A stretch of DNA of 64,000 nucleotides from Paenisporosarcina macmurdoensis (GTDB taxonomy: Bacteria > Bacillota > Bacilli > Bacillales_A > Planococcaceae). Below, piece after piece: positions 52,801 through 60,420 of the stretch. The translations under genes and the position numbers were made by a program. Position 1 is the first letter of the stretch. Every line of letters starts with the position of its first letter. Location of the stretch: positions 1 through 64,000 of the forward strand of contig NZ_JBHSRI010000019.1 in the NCBI RefSeq assembly GCF_042658845.1, read 5' to 3'. The notes under the pieces were generated by a model. That model had not been told where the DNA came from, did no database searches, and worked only from the letters and a program-made list of their open reading frames with translations.

Positions 52801-55383
52801 TTCAACAGAAGAATACTTGTCCTCCACTTCCGCTTGAATCGTAAAGTCACCTTTGTATTCTTTTCCTTCTTCAACGGAAGGGGTAATGATTGGCGCACTG
52901 TTATCAACCACAACTGCGGCTTGTATGTCTTCAACGTCTTTTGCTTCAATTGTATGAGATCCTTCATCAACAGTTGTTGTATCCCAAGTGAAGGCTTTTG
53001 CTGTAAATTTATCCTCGGGTAGATTGAAGCTAAAATCGACTACAGATTTTGCACTCCCTCCGTCTCCCACAGACATTTCTTTTTCAATATCTGTAAAGAG
53101 TGGATCATAGAGCGTGGTGCCATCCTCCAATACTAGTCGTACATTTTTCACATAAAAGTCGTCTCGGTTTTCTTCAGAGTCTGTGTCGAAAGGTGACACT
53201 TTTGTCCCTGCACGAATCGAGATCTTCGTTTCCATTCCTTGTGTAAATTGACTTGGGTCAACCGGTATCGTCAATGTCGTATAGGTATTGATTGTATCGT
53301 CAAATATATGAAGAGTTTCATCGCCAATCGTAACACCATTTTTAAAGTATAAATTAACGTTTTTAACATCAAACGCGAAGTAAGCTTGTGCTGGGATCGC
53401 AGGTTTTGTGTCACTTGTCACATCCTGTTGATCAATATATAGTTTGCTATCTTTTCCGTAAGATTTAAGTACAACCGATTTACTTAAAACTGATCCATCT
53501 TCTACATTTAGACCCACTTTATCTACATCATCTAGTAATATCTCCATGTTCTTAGTTTCCGATGTCACTTCATTAATTCCATCAGATGTTTGAACGTAAT
53601 AACTTAAGTTTGTCTTGCCAAGTAAATCAGGAGAAAAGATGGTATGTGAATATACGGTAGAATCATAGACTTTTGTTAAATCGACCATTCGGAATTCTTC
53701 AGCATCATTTGTTTTATAAAAAAGACGAACCGTTTTAACTATTTTTTCATCCGTCACGTCAAATGACAGGTCCAGATTCTGACGTCCTGAAATGGCTGCA
53801 TTCTCTGTTAAATCAACAAGCACTGGTCCAGTAGTATCTGAAGTTGCAGCTACTTTTACTTTAGGCGTCCGAATCGTTGCTACGCTGCCAGGTGTCGCTG
53901 CTTCTGTGGCGCTGCTATATTTTTTCATGATACTTGATCTTCCATCTGTCGGGTACGTGTAAAGAATACCTTTGTTCGCAATCGTGTCGTCTACTTGCGC
54001 TTGGTCATAATAGTATGCAGATGAAATATCGACACCTGTATTGGTTGCTATTGCTAATCCTCGATGACTTGCATTTGCCATACCACCGGATTGAATTTCA
54101 ACGATGTCCACATTTTCTTGTAAATCTACATTGTACATTTGGTTGAAATCAGCTACTGTTTTTTCTTGATTGCTCGCATTTTTGATCCAGTAGACAATGG
54201 TTTTTCCACTTGGCAAGATAATGTCTTCTTTGTCAGCTTTCCAAATTAAATCTGCCTCTGGACCTTCCGCAGGATAGCGATAGCGAATCTTATAATCTTT
54301 TAAATTTATATCATCAGCTGCATTGTTATAAACTTCAATAAATTCATAGCCGTCTAATGAACCGACATTCGTCGAGTCTGGCACAAGCTCTGTTACGAGA
54401 AGAGCAGGCACGTTTTGCGGATCATAATCTAGCGCTTGAATCATCACGTCATAGTCTTCCGTCATGGCCGTATTTTGTCCATCAAAGGCTTCAATTCGAT
54501 AGGTTATTTTGTTCGTCACTAATTCTGCTTGGTCAAGTTCAATTTCAAACATATTTTCTTCAGTAGCAGCTACCATATCCTTTTGGAGCCAACTACCATT
54601 TTCCGAGAGTTTATAAAAAAGTCTAACATTTTCAAGCTTTGTTTCATCCGTGACTTGTGCTTTAATATGTAGGTTTTCACCTGCATCCACTTTTTCAATG
54701 GCTGCATGTGTAATTAAGGGTGCTTGCGTATCTTCAACTGTTGGACTATCAGGTATTTGTCCTGCAATTATGGTTCCAGGTGTAGGTGCTTCTGACGATG
54801 ACAGGATTTCCATCGTTTTTCCGTCCTCACCAGCTTTATATTGAATCCCTTTATTGACACCCACATCTTCTTTTATATAAGTCGCTGACGAGAAGATATT
54901 GTTTGAATTATCTGCAAGAGATAAAGATCGTTCTGCTGTGTTGGCCATCCCGTCTGCCTCAACATAAGTAATCTGGTTTTCTGTTAGCGTTGTGTTAAAT
55001 TCTTTATTAAAATCAGCAAGTGTTAAGTTCGTATTTTCTTTATTTTTCACCCACACGATCAGTGTTTCACCTGCAGCAATTGTTTTGTCTTCTGTAAATG
55101 CCCAGTCTACTTTTTTACCATCTGGATATCCGTATATTAACTTATAATTACTTAATTGAATCGGTAGTGTGCTGTTGTTATAAAGTTCGATATACTCAAA
55201 AGCATCTGTTGATGTATTGACTACATTACTACTGTTTGGTAAAAGTTCAGTAATCAGAATAGGAGAATTTGCTGCAGCCAATACAGTTGTAGACTTGTTT
55301 GTCATGTAGTCAGATGGTGAAGAAAATAGGGAAAAAGTTAAACTACTGGTTAAAACTATGGAAGCCATGACTTTCTTTTTCAT
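49888..55383 (-). CDS. secreted SLH-anchored metallophosphoesterase with two lamin-tail domains
   Basis: An 1831-residue surface protein. After a signal peptide (about 1-37) come two lamin-tail domains (about 40-205 and 325-500), each ending in an xTPGxI/xTPGSV turn. Ig-like segments follow to about 1100, then a calcineurin-like phosphoesterase at 1100-1400. Its metal residues are Asp1110 in WMSDTQYY, Asp1146 in HTGDLVDE, Asn1180-His1181 in GNHD, His1263 in SFHEY and His1297/His1299 in SGHYHD. A TPTPIPP linker and three SLH repeats (about 1645-1831) end the protein. AAAGGAGG precedes the ATG. It probably hydrolyses phosphate esters, nucleotides or lipids at the wall. Confidence 0.9.
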   Translation of the reverse strand: MKKKVMASIVLTSSLTFSLFSSPSDYMTNKSTTVLAAANSPILITELLPNSSNVVNTSTDAFEYIELYNNSTLPIQLSNYKLIYGYPDGKKVDWAFTEDKTIAAGETLIVWVKNKENTNLTLADFNKEFNTTLTENQITYVEADGMANTAERSLSLADNSNNIFSSATYIKEDVGVNKGIQYKAGEDGKTMEILSSSEAPTPGTIIAGQIPDSPTVEDTQAPLITHAAIEKVDAGENLHIKAQVTDETKLENVRLFYKLSENGSWLQKDMVAATEENMFEIELDQAELVTNKITYRIEAFDGQNTAMTEDYDVMIQALDYDPQNVPALLVTELVPDSTNVGSLDGYEFIEVYNNAADDINLKDYKIRYRYPAEGPEADLIWKADKEDIILPSGKTIVYWIKNASNQEKTVADFNQMYNVDLQENVDIVEIQSGGMANASHRGLAIATNTGVDISSAYYYDQAQVDDTIANKGILYTYPTDGRSSIMKKYSSATEAATPGSVATIRTPKVKVAATSDTTGPVLVDLTENAAISGRQNLDLSFDVTDEKIVKTVRLFYKTNDAEEFRMVDLTKVYDSTVYSHTIFSPDLLGKTNLSYYVQTSDGINEVTSETKNMEILLDDVDKVGLNVEDGSVLSKSVVLKSYGKDSKLYIDQQDVTSDTKPAIPAQAYFAFDVKNVNLYFKNGVTIGDETLHIFDDTINTYTTLTIPVDPSQFTQGMETKISIRAGTKVSPFDTDSEENRDDFYVKNVRLVLEDGTTLYDPLFTDIEKEMSVGDGGSAKSVVDFSFNLPEDKFTAKAFTWDTTTVDEGSHTIEAKDVEDIQAAVVVDNSAPIITPSVEEGKEYKGDFTIQAEVEDKYSSVESLTAMLDGEEITLPFETSSAKMTPGEHTVSFIAKDVALNEGKQDVTFKVVEEQPYTPEVISPKDGTGNVNPNNANLQVKVSDPTKDSLDVSFYEGHKIEADEEVVSIFENSADREPPKELIPAGETVVTAKDKMAKADGEYVETSSLEKFPYHRFEVAVGEEIDQDDEIVLSWEGKSLIGRKVSMYVWNHTNALWELQQWKIAKDDKNFTLQGTVTGTDFVKDGKVQVMVQDEIASTTEFDYSFIWMSDTQYYSESYPQIFDKMTKWMAEAKDNLNLKYVFHTGDLVDEADQQIQWDRADTFMGTLDEAAIPYGVLAGNHDVGQKTGDYNEYGKYFGEQRFNDKDYYGESYKNNRGHYDLISSNGNDFIMMYMGWGVNDEDIAWMNKILAEHPERKAILSFHEYLLVSGNRSPIGDQLFKDVVTPNANVIAVLSGHYHDAETLVDEIDDDADGIADRKVYQMLADYQGGPEGGQGFVRLMKVNPVDNKIHMQTYSPYLDQYNYYNPVDYPGKDEFTIETDLTPKEKVVATDMFKVEVFTNELIGEVKNIQDGSIAETNWKNLERAKEHGWYVQVKDSFGGEMRSDVAAFTTSDQGNNNGGQNPTPTPIPPVTDDQVVNVTEEQLIKTNDYWTIDQASQQQVKWVIQKDLLNVAITANQALRFILLNGHEITVPVTVLKELQKQNQDFIALEVIVQSEQDGLPAGKRFSDIVDISLFAGINEISSTDDSINLKLKVNGTVNPNKTTAISYDQKAKAWTYLGGKLENGYWTVPTNHFSQFTVMTANAVFRDTTNHWAKNEIDSLASRFITAGKTIDTFAPEQRLTRAEFAVLLVRALQLPVEEYKGTFKDVPVTKKWAAQQIEAAHKAGIVFGKNDGSFDADANITREQMAAMMMRGVELSNPDLLNNLPNNKKYKDDTKINDYAKQSIRNASELGLMYGRSNGKFDPKQPTTRAETAVVLYRMLEKFDSIK

Positions 55384-55555
55384 TAATTATATTTCCTCCT
55401 TTGTTAATATATTCCTCTCTTAGTGTACGAGTGAAATGTAAATACACGGTGATGCAATTGTAAAATATATGTAAATGTTCTTGAGGTTGTGGATTGGTAA
55501 TAGATCTTCTTGCTTACTTTATTTCAGATTATTTTTCTTCTAATGAGATACACAT
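55384..55555. other. spacer upstream of the SLH phosphoesterase gene
   Basis: AT-rich with the AAAGGAGG site. No promoter that I can defend. Confidence 0.3.
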
Positions 55556-55815
55556 AGGTTTTCAGTGCGCTTCGGGCGTATTCTCTGCTGCACTATAATC
55601 TAGGGAACAAAGAGTGGGGCTTGTGACTTTGTCACTCGCCCCAGCTTTCTTTTTTCAGATTATCTTGCGGCGGGTGTGCGTCCTTCGCTCCCTTGCAACC
55701 TGAACGCTCTTAGTTAAGATCGTTTGGGTTACTAGAGAATTGATACTATTTTTATGTAGATGTTCGGCCGAAGATGGTATTTCGGTCTCTTTCTGCTTAT
55801 TTCATTTCAGACCAT
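55556..55815 (+). repeat. R1 element, copy 5
   Basis: Left arm AGGTTTTCAG, right core end CCTTGCAACCT. Central hairpin TGGGGC/GCCCCA with a mismatched base: the left arm is of the GAGTG type and the right arm of the AGCTT type, as if recombined. Second hairpin GGCCGAAGAT/ATTTCGGTC near 55765-55787. Confidence 0.88.
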
Positions 55816-55834
55816 TCTTTAAAGAAATGCAAGC

Positions 55835-56092
55835 AGGTTTTCAGTCCGCTTCGGACGTATTCTCTGCTGCACTATAATCTAGGGAATAAAGAGTTGGGCT
55901 TGTGACTTTGTCACTTCGCCCAACTCTATTTTTTTAGATCATTCTGCGGCTGGAATCCGTCCTTCGCTCCCTTGCAACCTGATCACTCTTAGTTAAGATC
56001 GTTTGGGCTACTAGAGAATAGACACTATCTTTATGTAGATAGTCGACCGAAAATGATATTTTGGTCTCTTTCTGCAAACTTTATTTGAGACC
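55835..56092 (+). repeat. R1 element, copy 6
   Basis: Central hairpin GAGTTGGGC (55891-55899) with GCCCAACTC (55918-55926), perfect. Second hairpin GACCGAAAAT/ATTTTGGTC. A third one, ACTATCT/AGATAGT, is perfect in this copy (about 56023-56044). Lies 20 bases after copy 5. Confidence 0.9.
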
Positions 56093-56113
56093 ATTCTTTA
56101 AAGTCATTAGTGA

Positions 56114-56216
56114 CACTTACTCTAAAGAACTAATAAAGGCGTGCTAGCCAGAGACACAAATGCCTTTTATTTGTGGCTCTGGTTGGCAACCTGGGGGTAG
56201 TTCTTTAGAGTAAGTG
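56114..56216. repeat. R3 palindrome, copy 1 (103 bp)
   Basis: Perfect 19-bp terminal inverted repeats, CACTTACTCTAAAGAACTA (56114-56132) and TAGTTCTTTAGAGTAAGTG (56198-56216). Inside, GCCAGAGACACAAAT pairs with ATTTGTGGCTCTGG. The whole element can form one long cruciform. Confidence 0.92.
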
Positions 56217-56353
56217 GATGATAATCGCCTGAGGTAGTGCTTGTATCCGATGAGAGAATCTCAAATTGAGGCTCTCTTCAACAACCCAACCCTCGAAGAA
56301 AATCGCCAATGGGTGGCAGGTGGCAAGCCGCCTGCCACTTTTCTGTTCATGAC
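56217..56353 (+). repeat. R4-like segment and GC-rich hairpin
   Basis: Contains the R4 words GATAATCGCCTGAGGTAGTG and TATCCGATGAGAG with a CTCAAATTGAG hairpin. After these, GTGGCAGGTGGC pairs with GCCGCCTGCCAC (about 56309-56336), followed by TTTTCTGTT. The last words recur after the hairpins of the 252-bp units at 43.9 and 44.1 kb. Confidence 0.7.
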
Positions 56354-56455
56354 ACTCACTTTAAAGAAAAAATAAAGGCGTGCTAGCCAGAGACACAAAT
56401 GCCTTTTATTTGTGGCTCTGGTTGGCAACCTGGGGGTAGTTCTTTAGAGTAAGTG
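56354..56455. repeat. R3 palindrome, copy 2
   Basis: Near-identical to the copy at 56114 in its right two thirds. The left arm (CACTCACTTTAAAGAAAAA) has diverged, so the terminal repeats no longer match perfectly. Confidence 0.88.
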
Positions 56456-56546
56456 GATGCTGATAGCCTGCGGTAGTTCTTGTATCCGAAGAGAGACACA
56501 ATTGCCCCGGCTCTCATCAACATCCCTAACTCTTGCGGGATGAAAA

Positions 56547-56582
56547 AAAGCTACTTTCCGTGTAGGAAAGTAGCTTTTTTAT
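56547..56582 (-). terminator. terminator of the HlyD-like gene
   Basis: AAAAAAGCTACTTTCC and GGAAAGTAGCTTTTTT are perfect arms around GTGTA. It lies eight bases after the stop at 56590. Confidence 0.93.
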
Positions 56583-56589
56583 GTGGTTA

Positions 56590-57894
56590 TTAAAAGACAA
56601 AGAATTTCAGATAGTTTCTCCAGCCGATTGCTTTTGTGGATTTCCATGATGGAGAATCGATTGGCATTGGTAGGAAGATTGCTGGTGCGTAGCGATAGTT
56701 GGTCAGTTGTGGTTCATGAACTGCGACTAATCCAGCTTGTACACCTGTACTAATGACAGAGCGTGTTTTCCAATCAAACGCGATCGTTACCGGTGCCTTC
56801 ACGGCATAGCCATCTTCATTGATTATATGTGCGACAGCTGATTCATCTAAACGGTCGTAAAGCCAAGCTGTTTTTATTGAGCCAGCTTGTTGCGCTTCGT
56901 TGACGATGATCATGGCATTTGTATTATTGCCAAATGGTAAGTTTTCGATTGGCTCAATTGCTTGAATGCGAATTTCATAGTAAGCGAGTGGGTTCGGTTG
57001 ATCTGTTGAATCTAACGTTTTATACGTATTTAAGTATTCTGTTTCTCTTGCCGGAACTTGAGAAATTTCAGCTACTTTTCCTTCAATCGATCGATCCATT
57101 CCATCAGCTTGCAAACGAACACGATCGTTTACTTGTACATCTTGCCATTCTTCATCAATTGCATATGTGAGAATGATTTTTTCTTTACTGTAAATTTCAA
57201 TAGCGAGTCGGTCATTTTTGTCTCGTATTTTTGACACAATCCCATCAACCGGGCTAATGACTGCAGCCGCTCCTTTTTGAGCAAGTTGTGCTTCGACAAC
57301 AACCAATTGTTGATTCACATCAGAAATCTTTTGCTCTGCTTGTGCGATGGCTTGTGCGAACGCCCCATCTTGAGATACGACAACGTCAACACCTACATCA
57401 ACATTTATATCTACATTAACAGTTTGTTCTTCAGTCACTTCGGTCACGTTATCTGTTGTATTGCCAGTTGAACTGTTTGTGTTTGAGTTAGCTGCAATAG
57501 CTCGATCAGATTGTAATGAACTAATTGTTGCATTGAGTTCAGTCATTTGGCGGTCAAGAGCTTCGCGCTCTGATTCCCACATGCTTCGTTGTTCATCAGC
57601 AGTAGACGTGTTGAGTGTGGCAAGTTCTTGGCCAACAGTTACTACGTCTCCTTCTTTAACTGACCAACTTTTTATCGTATCTTCATTCTTAACATAGATG
57701 ACATCCATACTAAGTGGTGCAACAAGTGATTCTTTAGGTAATAATTCTTCAAAATCACCTTTAGCTACTCGCTCATATTCGTGTACATATACGGATTTTG
57801 AAATAACGCTTTTATCACTAAATAATAGGATGGCGTTTGCTCCGAGGAATGCCGAGATGGCAACGGCTAGGCCAATTGTTAACCATTTATTCAT
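56590..57894 (-). CDS. HlyD/RND-type membrane fusion (adaptor) protein
   Basis: About 434 residues with one N-terminal membrane helix (about 5-22) and an extracellular body. A biotinyl-lipoyl-like half (IKSWSVKEGDVVTVGQELATL, about 75-95) is followed by a coiled-coil hairpin (about 100-215) interrupted by an Asn/Thr-rich loop and a valine/aspartate run (VNVDINVDVGVDVVV). The second lipoyl half (SPVDGIVSKIRDKND) and beta-barrel follow. It resembles B. subtilis YknX. I chose the ATG at 57894 (AAGGGGG upstream), which overlaps the previous stop by four bases. No ABC ATPase or permease follows; a terminator does. Confidence 0.82.
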   Translation of the reverse strand: MNKWLTIGLAVAISAFLGANAILLFSDKSVISKSVYVHEYERVAKGDFEELLPKESLVAPLSMDVIYVKNEDTIKSWSVKEGDVVTVGQELATLNTSTADEQRSMWESEREALDRQMTELNATISSLQSDRAIAANSNTNSSTGNTTDNVTEVTEEQTVNVDINVDVGVDVVVSQDGAFAQAIAQAEQKISDVNQQLVVVEAQLAQKGAAAVISPVDGIVSKIRDKNDRLAIEIYSKEKIILTYAIDEEWQDVQVNDRVRLQADGMDRSIEGKVAEISQVPARETEYLNTYKTLDSTDQPNPLAYYEIRIQAIEPIENLPFGNNTNAMIIVNEAQQAGSIKTAWLYDRLDESAVAHIINEDGYAVKAPVTIAFDWKTRSVISTGVQAGLVAVHEPQLTNYRYAPAIFLPMPIDSPSWKSTKAIGWRNYLKFFVF

Positions 57895-58580
57895 TGAGGG
57901 GTACCCCCTTCTACTACGCGTAAGAACCATTCTTCAAGTGGCAATATGCCGACAGTTGCTGTGATTAGTGCCATGACAATATGGATGGCAATGATGATGA
58001 TTACTATCATGCGTGGGTTCATATCCGTGAAAGAACGGATGAATCGAACTTGCAACGCAATGATCAATGCTGTGAAAATTGAAAGTTGGTTAAAGAAAAA
58101 TACTAAAAACGGATGATCAAATACAGTTGCTGCGAGTGGTCCAAATGAAAATAGGGACACGGGTGTAGTCATACCCAACATCATAAAAATGAAGAATAAT
58201 AAAGCTTTTTCCAGTAGGAGAATTCCTACTACATACAGTTGTAGAACGGCTAGTTTTGATAACTCGATTCCTGTGATTTTATTTAATAGGAATGCGATGC
58301 CGAAAAAGTGGAATGATAGGTAGAGGACTGCCCAAATAATGATTCCAGCGAGTGATACGAGTCGTGCGATGGCAAATGAATCTTTGCCGCCTAATGCATA
58401 TACGGATGTGATGTGCTGTGTGTTCATTCCCCACAGTTCTTGTACTACAAACAATAATAATCCAAAAAAGCCTACCATCCATGCGCGTTTTTTAAAATCT
58501 CGCATGTTTGAAGAGCCAAGATTGTCTATTAATTCTTGCTGGTTTGCAAGATATCGCCAAAATCGGAAATCAAAAATCAT
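57891..58580 (-). CDS. Yip1-family membrane protein
   Basis: A 229-residue protein with five or six membrane segments from about residue 33 to 215 and a soluble N-terminus (MIFDFRFWRYLANQQELI). Fold and size match Yip1-domain proteins such as B. subtilis YknW, which helps assemble the YknXYZ transporter. Its coupling by a four-base overlap to an YknX-like adaptor supports that link. AAGGAAGG precedes the ATG. Function in B. subtilis concerns resistance to a toxic peptide; here the transporter subunits are missing, so the role is open. Confidence 0.78.
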   Translation of the reverse strand: MIFDFRFWRYLANQQELIDNLGSSNMRDFKKRAWMVGFFGLLLFVVQELWGMNTQHITSVYALGGKDSFAIARLVSLAGIIIWAVLYLSFHFFGIAFLLNKITGIELSKLAVLQLYVVGILLLEKALLFFIFMMLGMTTPVSLFSFGPLAATVFDHPFLVFFFNQLSIFTALIIALQVRFIRSFTDMNPRMIVIIIIAIHIVMALITATVGILPLEEWFLRVVEGGTPQ

Positions 58581-58826
58581 AAGTTAGAATCCTTCCTTTA
58601 CTATCTTAAGCTATTATTCTTTCTATACTTTCTATACTTTACCAAATATCGACATCATTTGTAACGTCTAAAGGGCATAGTTCTAGAAATATTGTGTGTT
58701 TTATTGAAAGAATTTATTAATAATGGATAATTTTAAGCGATTTCTATGAAGCTGTTCCGATAGGCTGGTATTTCAATAGAAGGTTTTCGACAGAATTCGT
58801 GTAAATTGTTATTGTGTATAACAACC
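58581..58826. other. spacer upstream of the Yip1-like gene
   Basis: Contains a doubled TTTCTATACT word at 58619-58638 just upstream of the gene. No ORF and no firm promoter. Confidence 0.3.
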
Positions 58827-59096
58827 AGGTTTTCAGTGTGCTTCGGTCGCACTCTCTGCTGCATAATAATCTAGGGAATACAGAGCTTGGGCTTGTGACT
58901 TCGTCACTCGCCCAAGCTTTCTTTTTTCAGATCATCTTGCGGCGGGTGTACGTCCTGCGCTCCCTTGCAACCTAGGCGCTCACAGTTAAGATCGTTTGGT
59001 TTACTAAAGAATAGACACTATCTTTACGTAGATAGTCGACCAAAAATGATATTTTGGTCTCTTCCTGCTCCCTTTAATTCAGACCATTTTTTAAAG
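58827..59096 (+). repeat. R1 element, copy 7
   Basis: Left arm AGGTTTTCAG, core end CCTTGCAACCT. Central hairpin AGCTTGGGC (58884-58892) with GCCCAAGCT (58910-58918), perfect. Second hairpin GACCAAAAAT/ATTTTGGTC, here a fully Watson-Crick version. Confidence 0.92.
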
Positions 59097-59106
59097 TTAG
59101 TGGTGA

Positions 59107-59152
59107 TACTTACTCTAAAGAAAATATAAGGGCGTGCTAGCCAGAGAAACAC
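59107..59152 (+). repeat. R3 element, truncated left end
   Basis: ACTTACTCTAAAGAAAATAT and GGCGTGCTAGCCAGAGAAAC match the left third of R3 and then the similarity stops. Confidence 0.7.
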
Positions 59153-59293
59153 TGAGTATTTGCTCAGTTTTTTCTATTTCTAATTTTTAGTAAGCCTAAT
59201 TTTCATCTCCGCTAATTAAACTAAGCACCCCTTATTTGAAGAAGAAAAGGGATGATCCATCCGCAAACAATCAATTCAATTCTCTGTAAGTCG

Positions 59294-59371
59294 TCATAAC
59301 ACCCGGATTCGGAAGTGTTCGACACATTGCTCAATACGAAAAAGCCACCTTGTAAAGGCAGCCGGTTGTTC
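59294..59371 (-). repeat. R6 3'-flank repeat, copy 1, with terminator-like hairpin
   Basis: Shares CATAACACC, AAGTGTTCGAC, CATT-CTCAATA-GAAAAA and GCCGGTTGTTCAA with 59863-59942. On the minus strand GGCTGCCTT and AAGGTGGC (wobble pairs) are followed by TTTTTC, so it can terminate the gene ending at 59417. A CGTTAGTTGAAC word follows at 59383. Confidence 0.65.
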
Positions 59372-59416
59372 AAATAAAGCAAACGTTAGTTGAACAAAGA
59401 GAAGAAATATTTTCCA

Positions 59417-59749
59417 TTAGATTACTAAGAAATAATAAGTAACTATTCCAATCACTCCAAATGACATTAGGAGAACACTTTTCTTAATACTTTCGTCCCA
59501 GATTTGAATACCTCCAGAAAACCAACCTATAAATATCATAATTGCACCAATATGTTGAAGGATAGCAATAGATGTAATTAAGCCAGAAAAAAATACTGCA
59601 AAACCTATAAATCTTAAACCCTCATCAAGGAGGGATGAAGGACTTTTTGTCCCCCTTAATTCTTCTTGTTCTTCTTTATCCTTTTTTAAATATATAATTA
59701 TAAAATAAAAAATAGGTATCCCCAATAATAAAATCTGTATTATCCTCAT
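59417..59749 (-). CDS. small membrane protein, 110 residues
   Basis: I do not recognise the family. Three or four hydrophobic segments are visible: residues 3-21, about 46-65, 66-80 and 92-109. They are separated by a charged loop KKDKEEQEELRGTK near residue 22. GGGGGAG lies four or five bases before the ATG. It follows the 154-residue gene by about 200 bases and shares a similar 3' flank with it, so the two look like parts of a duplicated small-gene unit. Confidence 0.65.
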   Translation of the reverse strand: MRIIQILLLGIPIFYFIIIYLKKDKEEQEELRGTKSPSSLLDEGLRFIGFAVFFSGLITSIAILQHIGAIMIFIGWFSGGIQIWDESIKKSVLLMSFGVIGIVTYYFLVI

Positions 59750-59862
59750 TTGACTCCCCCGTTAACAAATTAAAGAACTGATAATCGAATACACTTACTA
59801 ACCCCAACAAACATAATCAAGATTCGCTACACCTGGATGTATGCTCCATACACACCAGGTTG

Positions 59863-59942
59863 CCATAACACCACGATGAGAAAGTGTTCGACTTCATTAC
59901 TCAATAAGAAAAATCTGCCCTTTAAAGACAGCCGGTTGTTCA
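59863..59942 (-). repeat. R6 3'-flank repeat, copy 2, with terminator-like hairpin
   Basis: Second copy of the segment at 59294-59371. On the minus strand CTGTCTTT and AAAGGGCAG pair imperfectly before ATTTTTC, just after the stop at 59956. A separate hairpin, ACCTGG-TGTATG with CATACA-CCAGGT, sits beside it at 59831-59860. Confidence 0.65.
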
Positions 59943-59955
59943 ACTATTGAATCCA

Positions 59956-60420
59956 TTACATTACAAACAGTTTTTGTTCTTTCGTATTGGAAATTGCAAG
60001 TATGTAGCTATTACCTTCTAATTTATAAAAGTATCTATCATTATTATTATAAGTCACGGGATTCTCTTGAAATAATCTTTTAAAATTCTGAGTATGATCG
60101 TTTATATCAGCCACATCTTTTTGAAAGGTTTCAAAGAGGTTCGAAACTGTATCAGAGGATTCTCCATTAATAGGTATCCAACCGTCTTCCTGCTTTATCT
60201 TGTTTTCAATAGCATCATAATCAAGAACTAAATAGGTTTGTCCCTCATTTGGGAACCCATATCTTGTATTAAATACTGTTTCTATCATATTTGGTTTTGG
60301 GACCTCAAACCCCCAATTCAATCTCCATTCAGCATATATTGAAATATAATTCCAATTAACTATCATAAATCCAACCAATAATAACGGAATTGTAATCCAA
60401 ATTATGGTTTTCTTTTTCAT
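59956..60420 (-). CDS. hypothetical membrane-anchored protein, 154 residues
   Basis: I do not recognise the family. A lysine-rich start and one helix (about residues 7-24, IWITIPLLLVGFMIVNW) are followed by an extracellular-looking domain with many aromatic residues (FNTRYGFPNEGQTYLVLDYD, NNNDRYFYKLEGNSY). No lipobox. GAGGAG precedes the ATG. It is similar in design to the 156-residue protein at 48384 but not obviously homologous. Confidence 0.6.
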   Translation of the reverse strand: MKKKTIIWITIPLLLVGFMIVNWNYISIYAEWRLNWGFEVPKPNMIETVFNTRYGFPNEGQTYLVLDYDAIENKIKQEDGWIPINGESSDTVSNLFETFQKDVADINDHTQNFKRLFQENPVTYNNNDRYFYKLEGNSYILAISNTKEQKLFVM

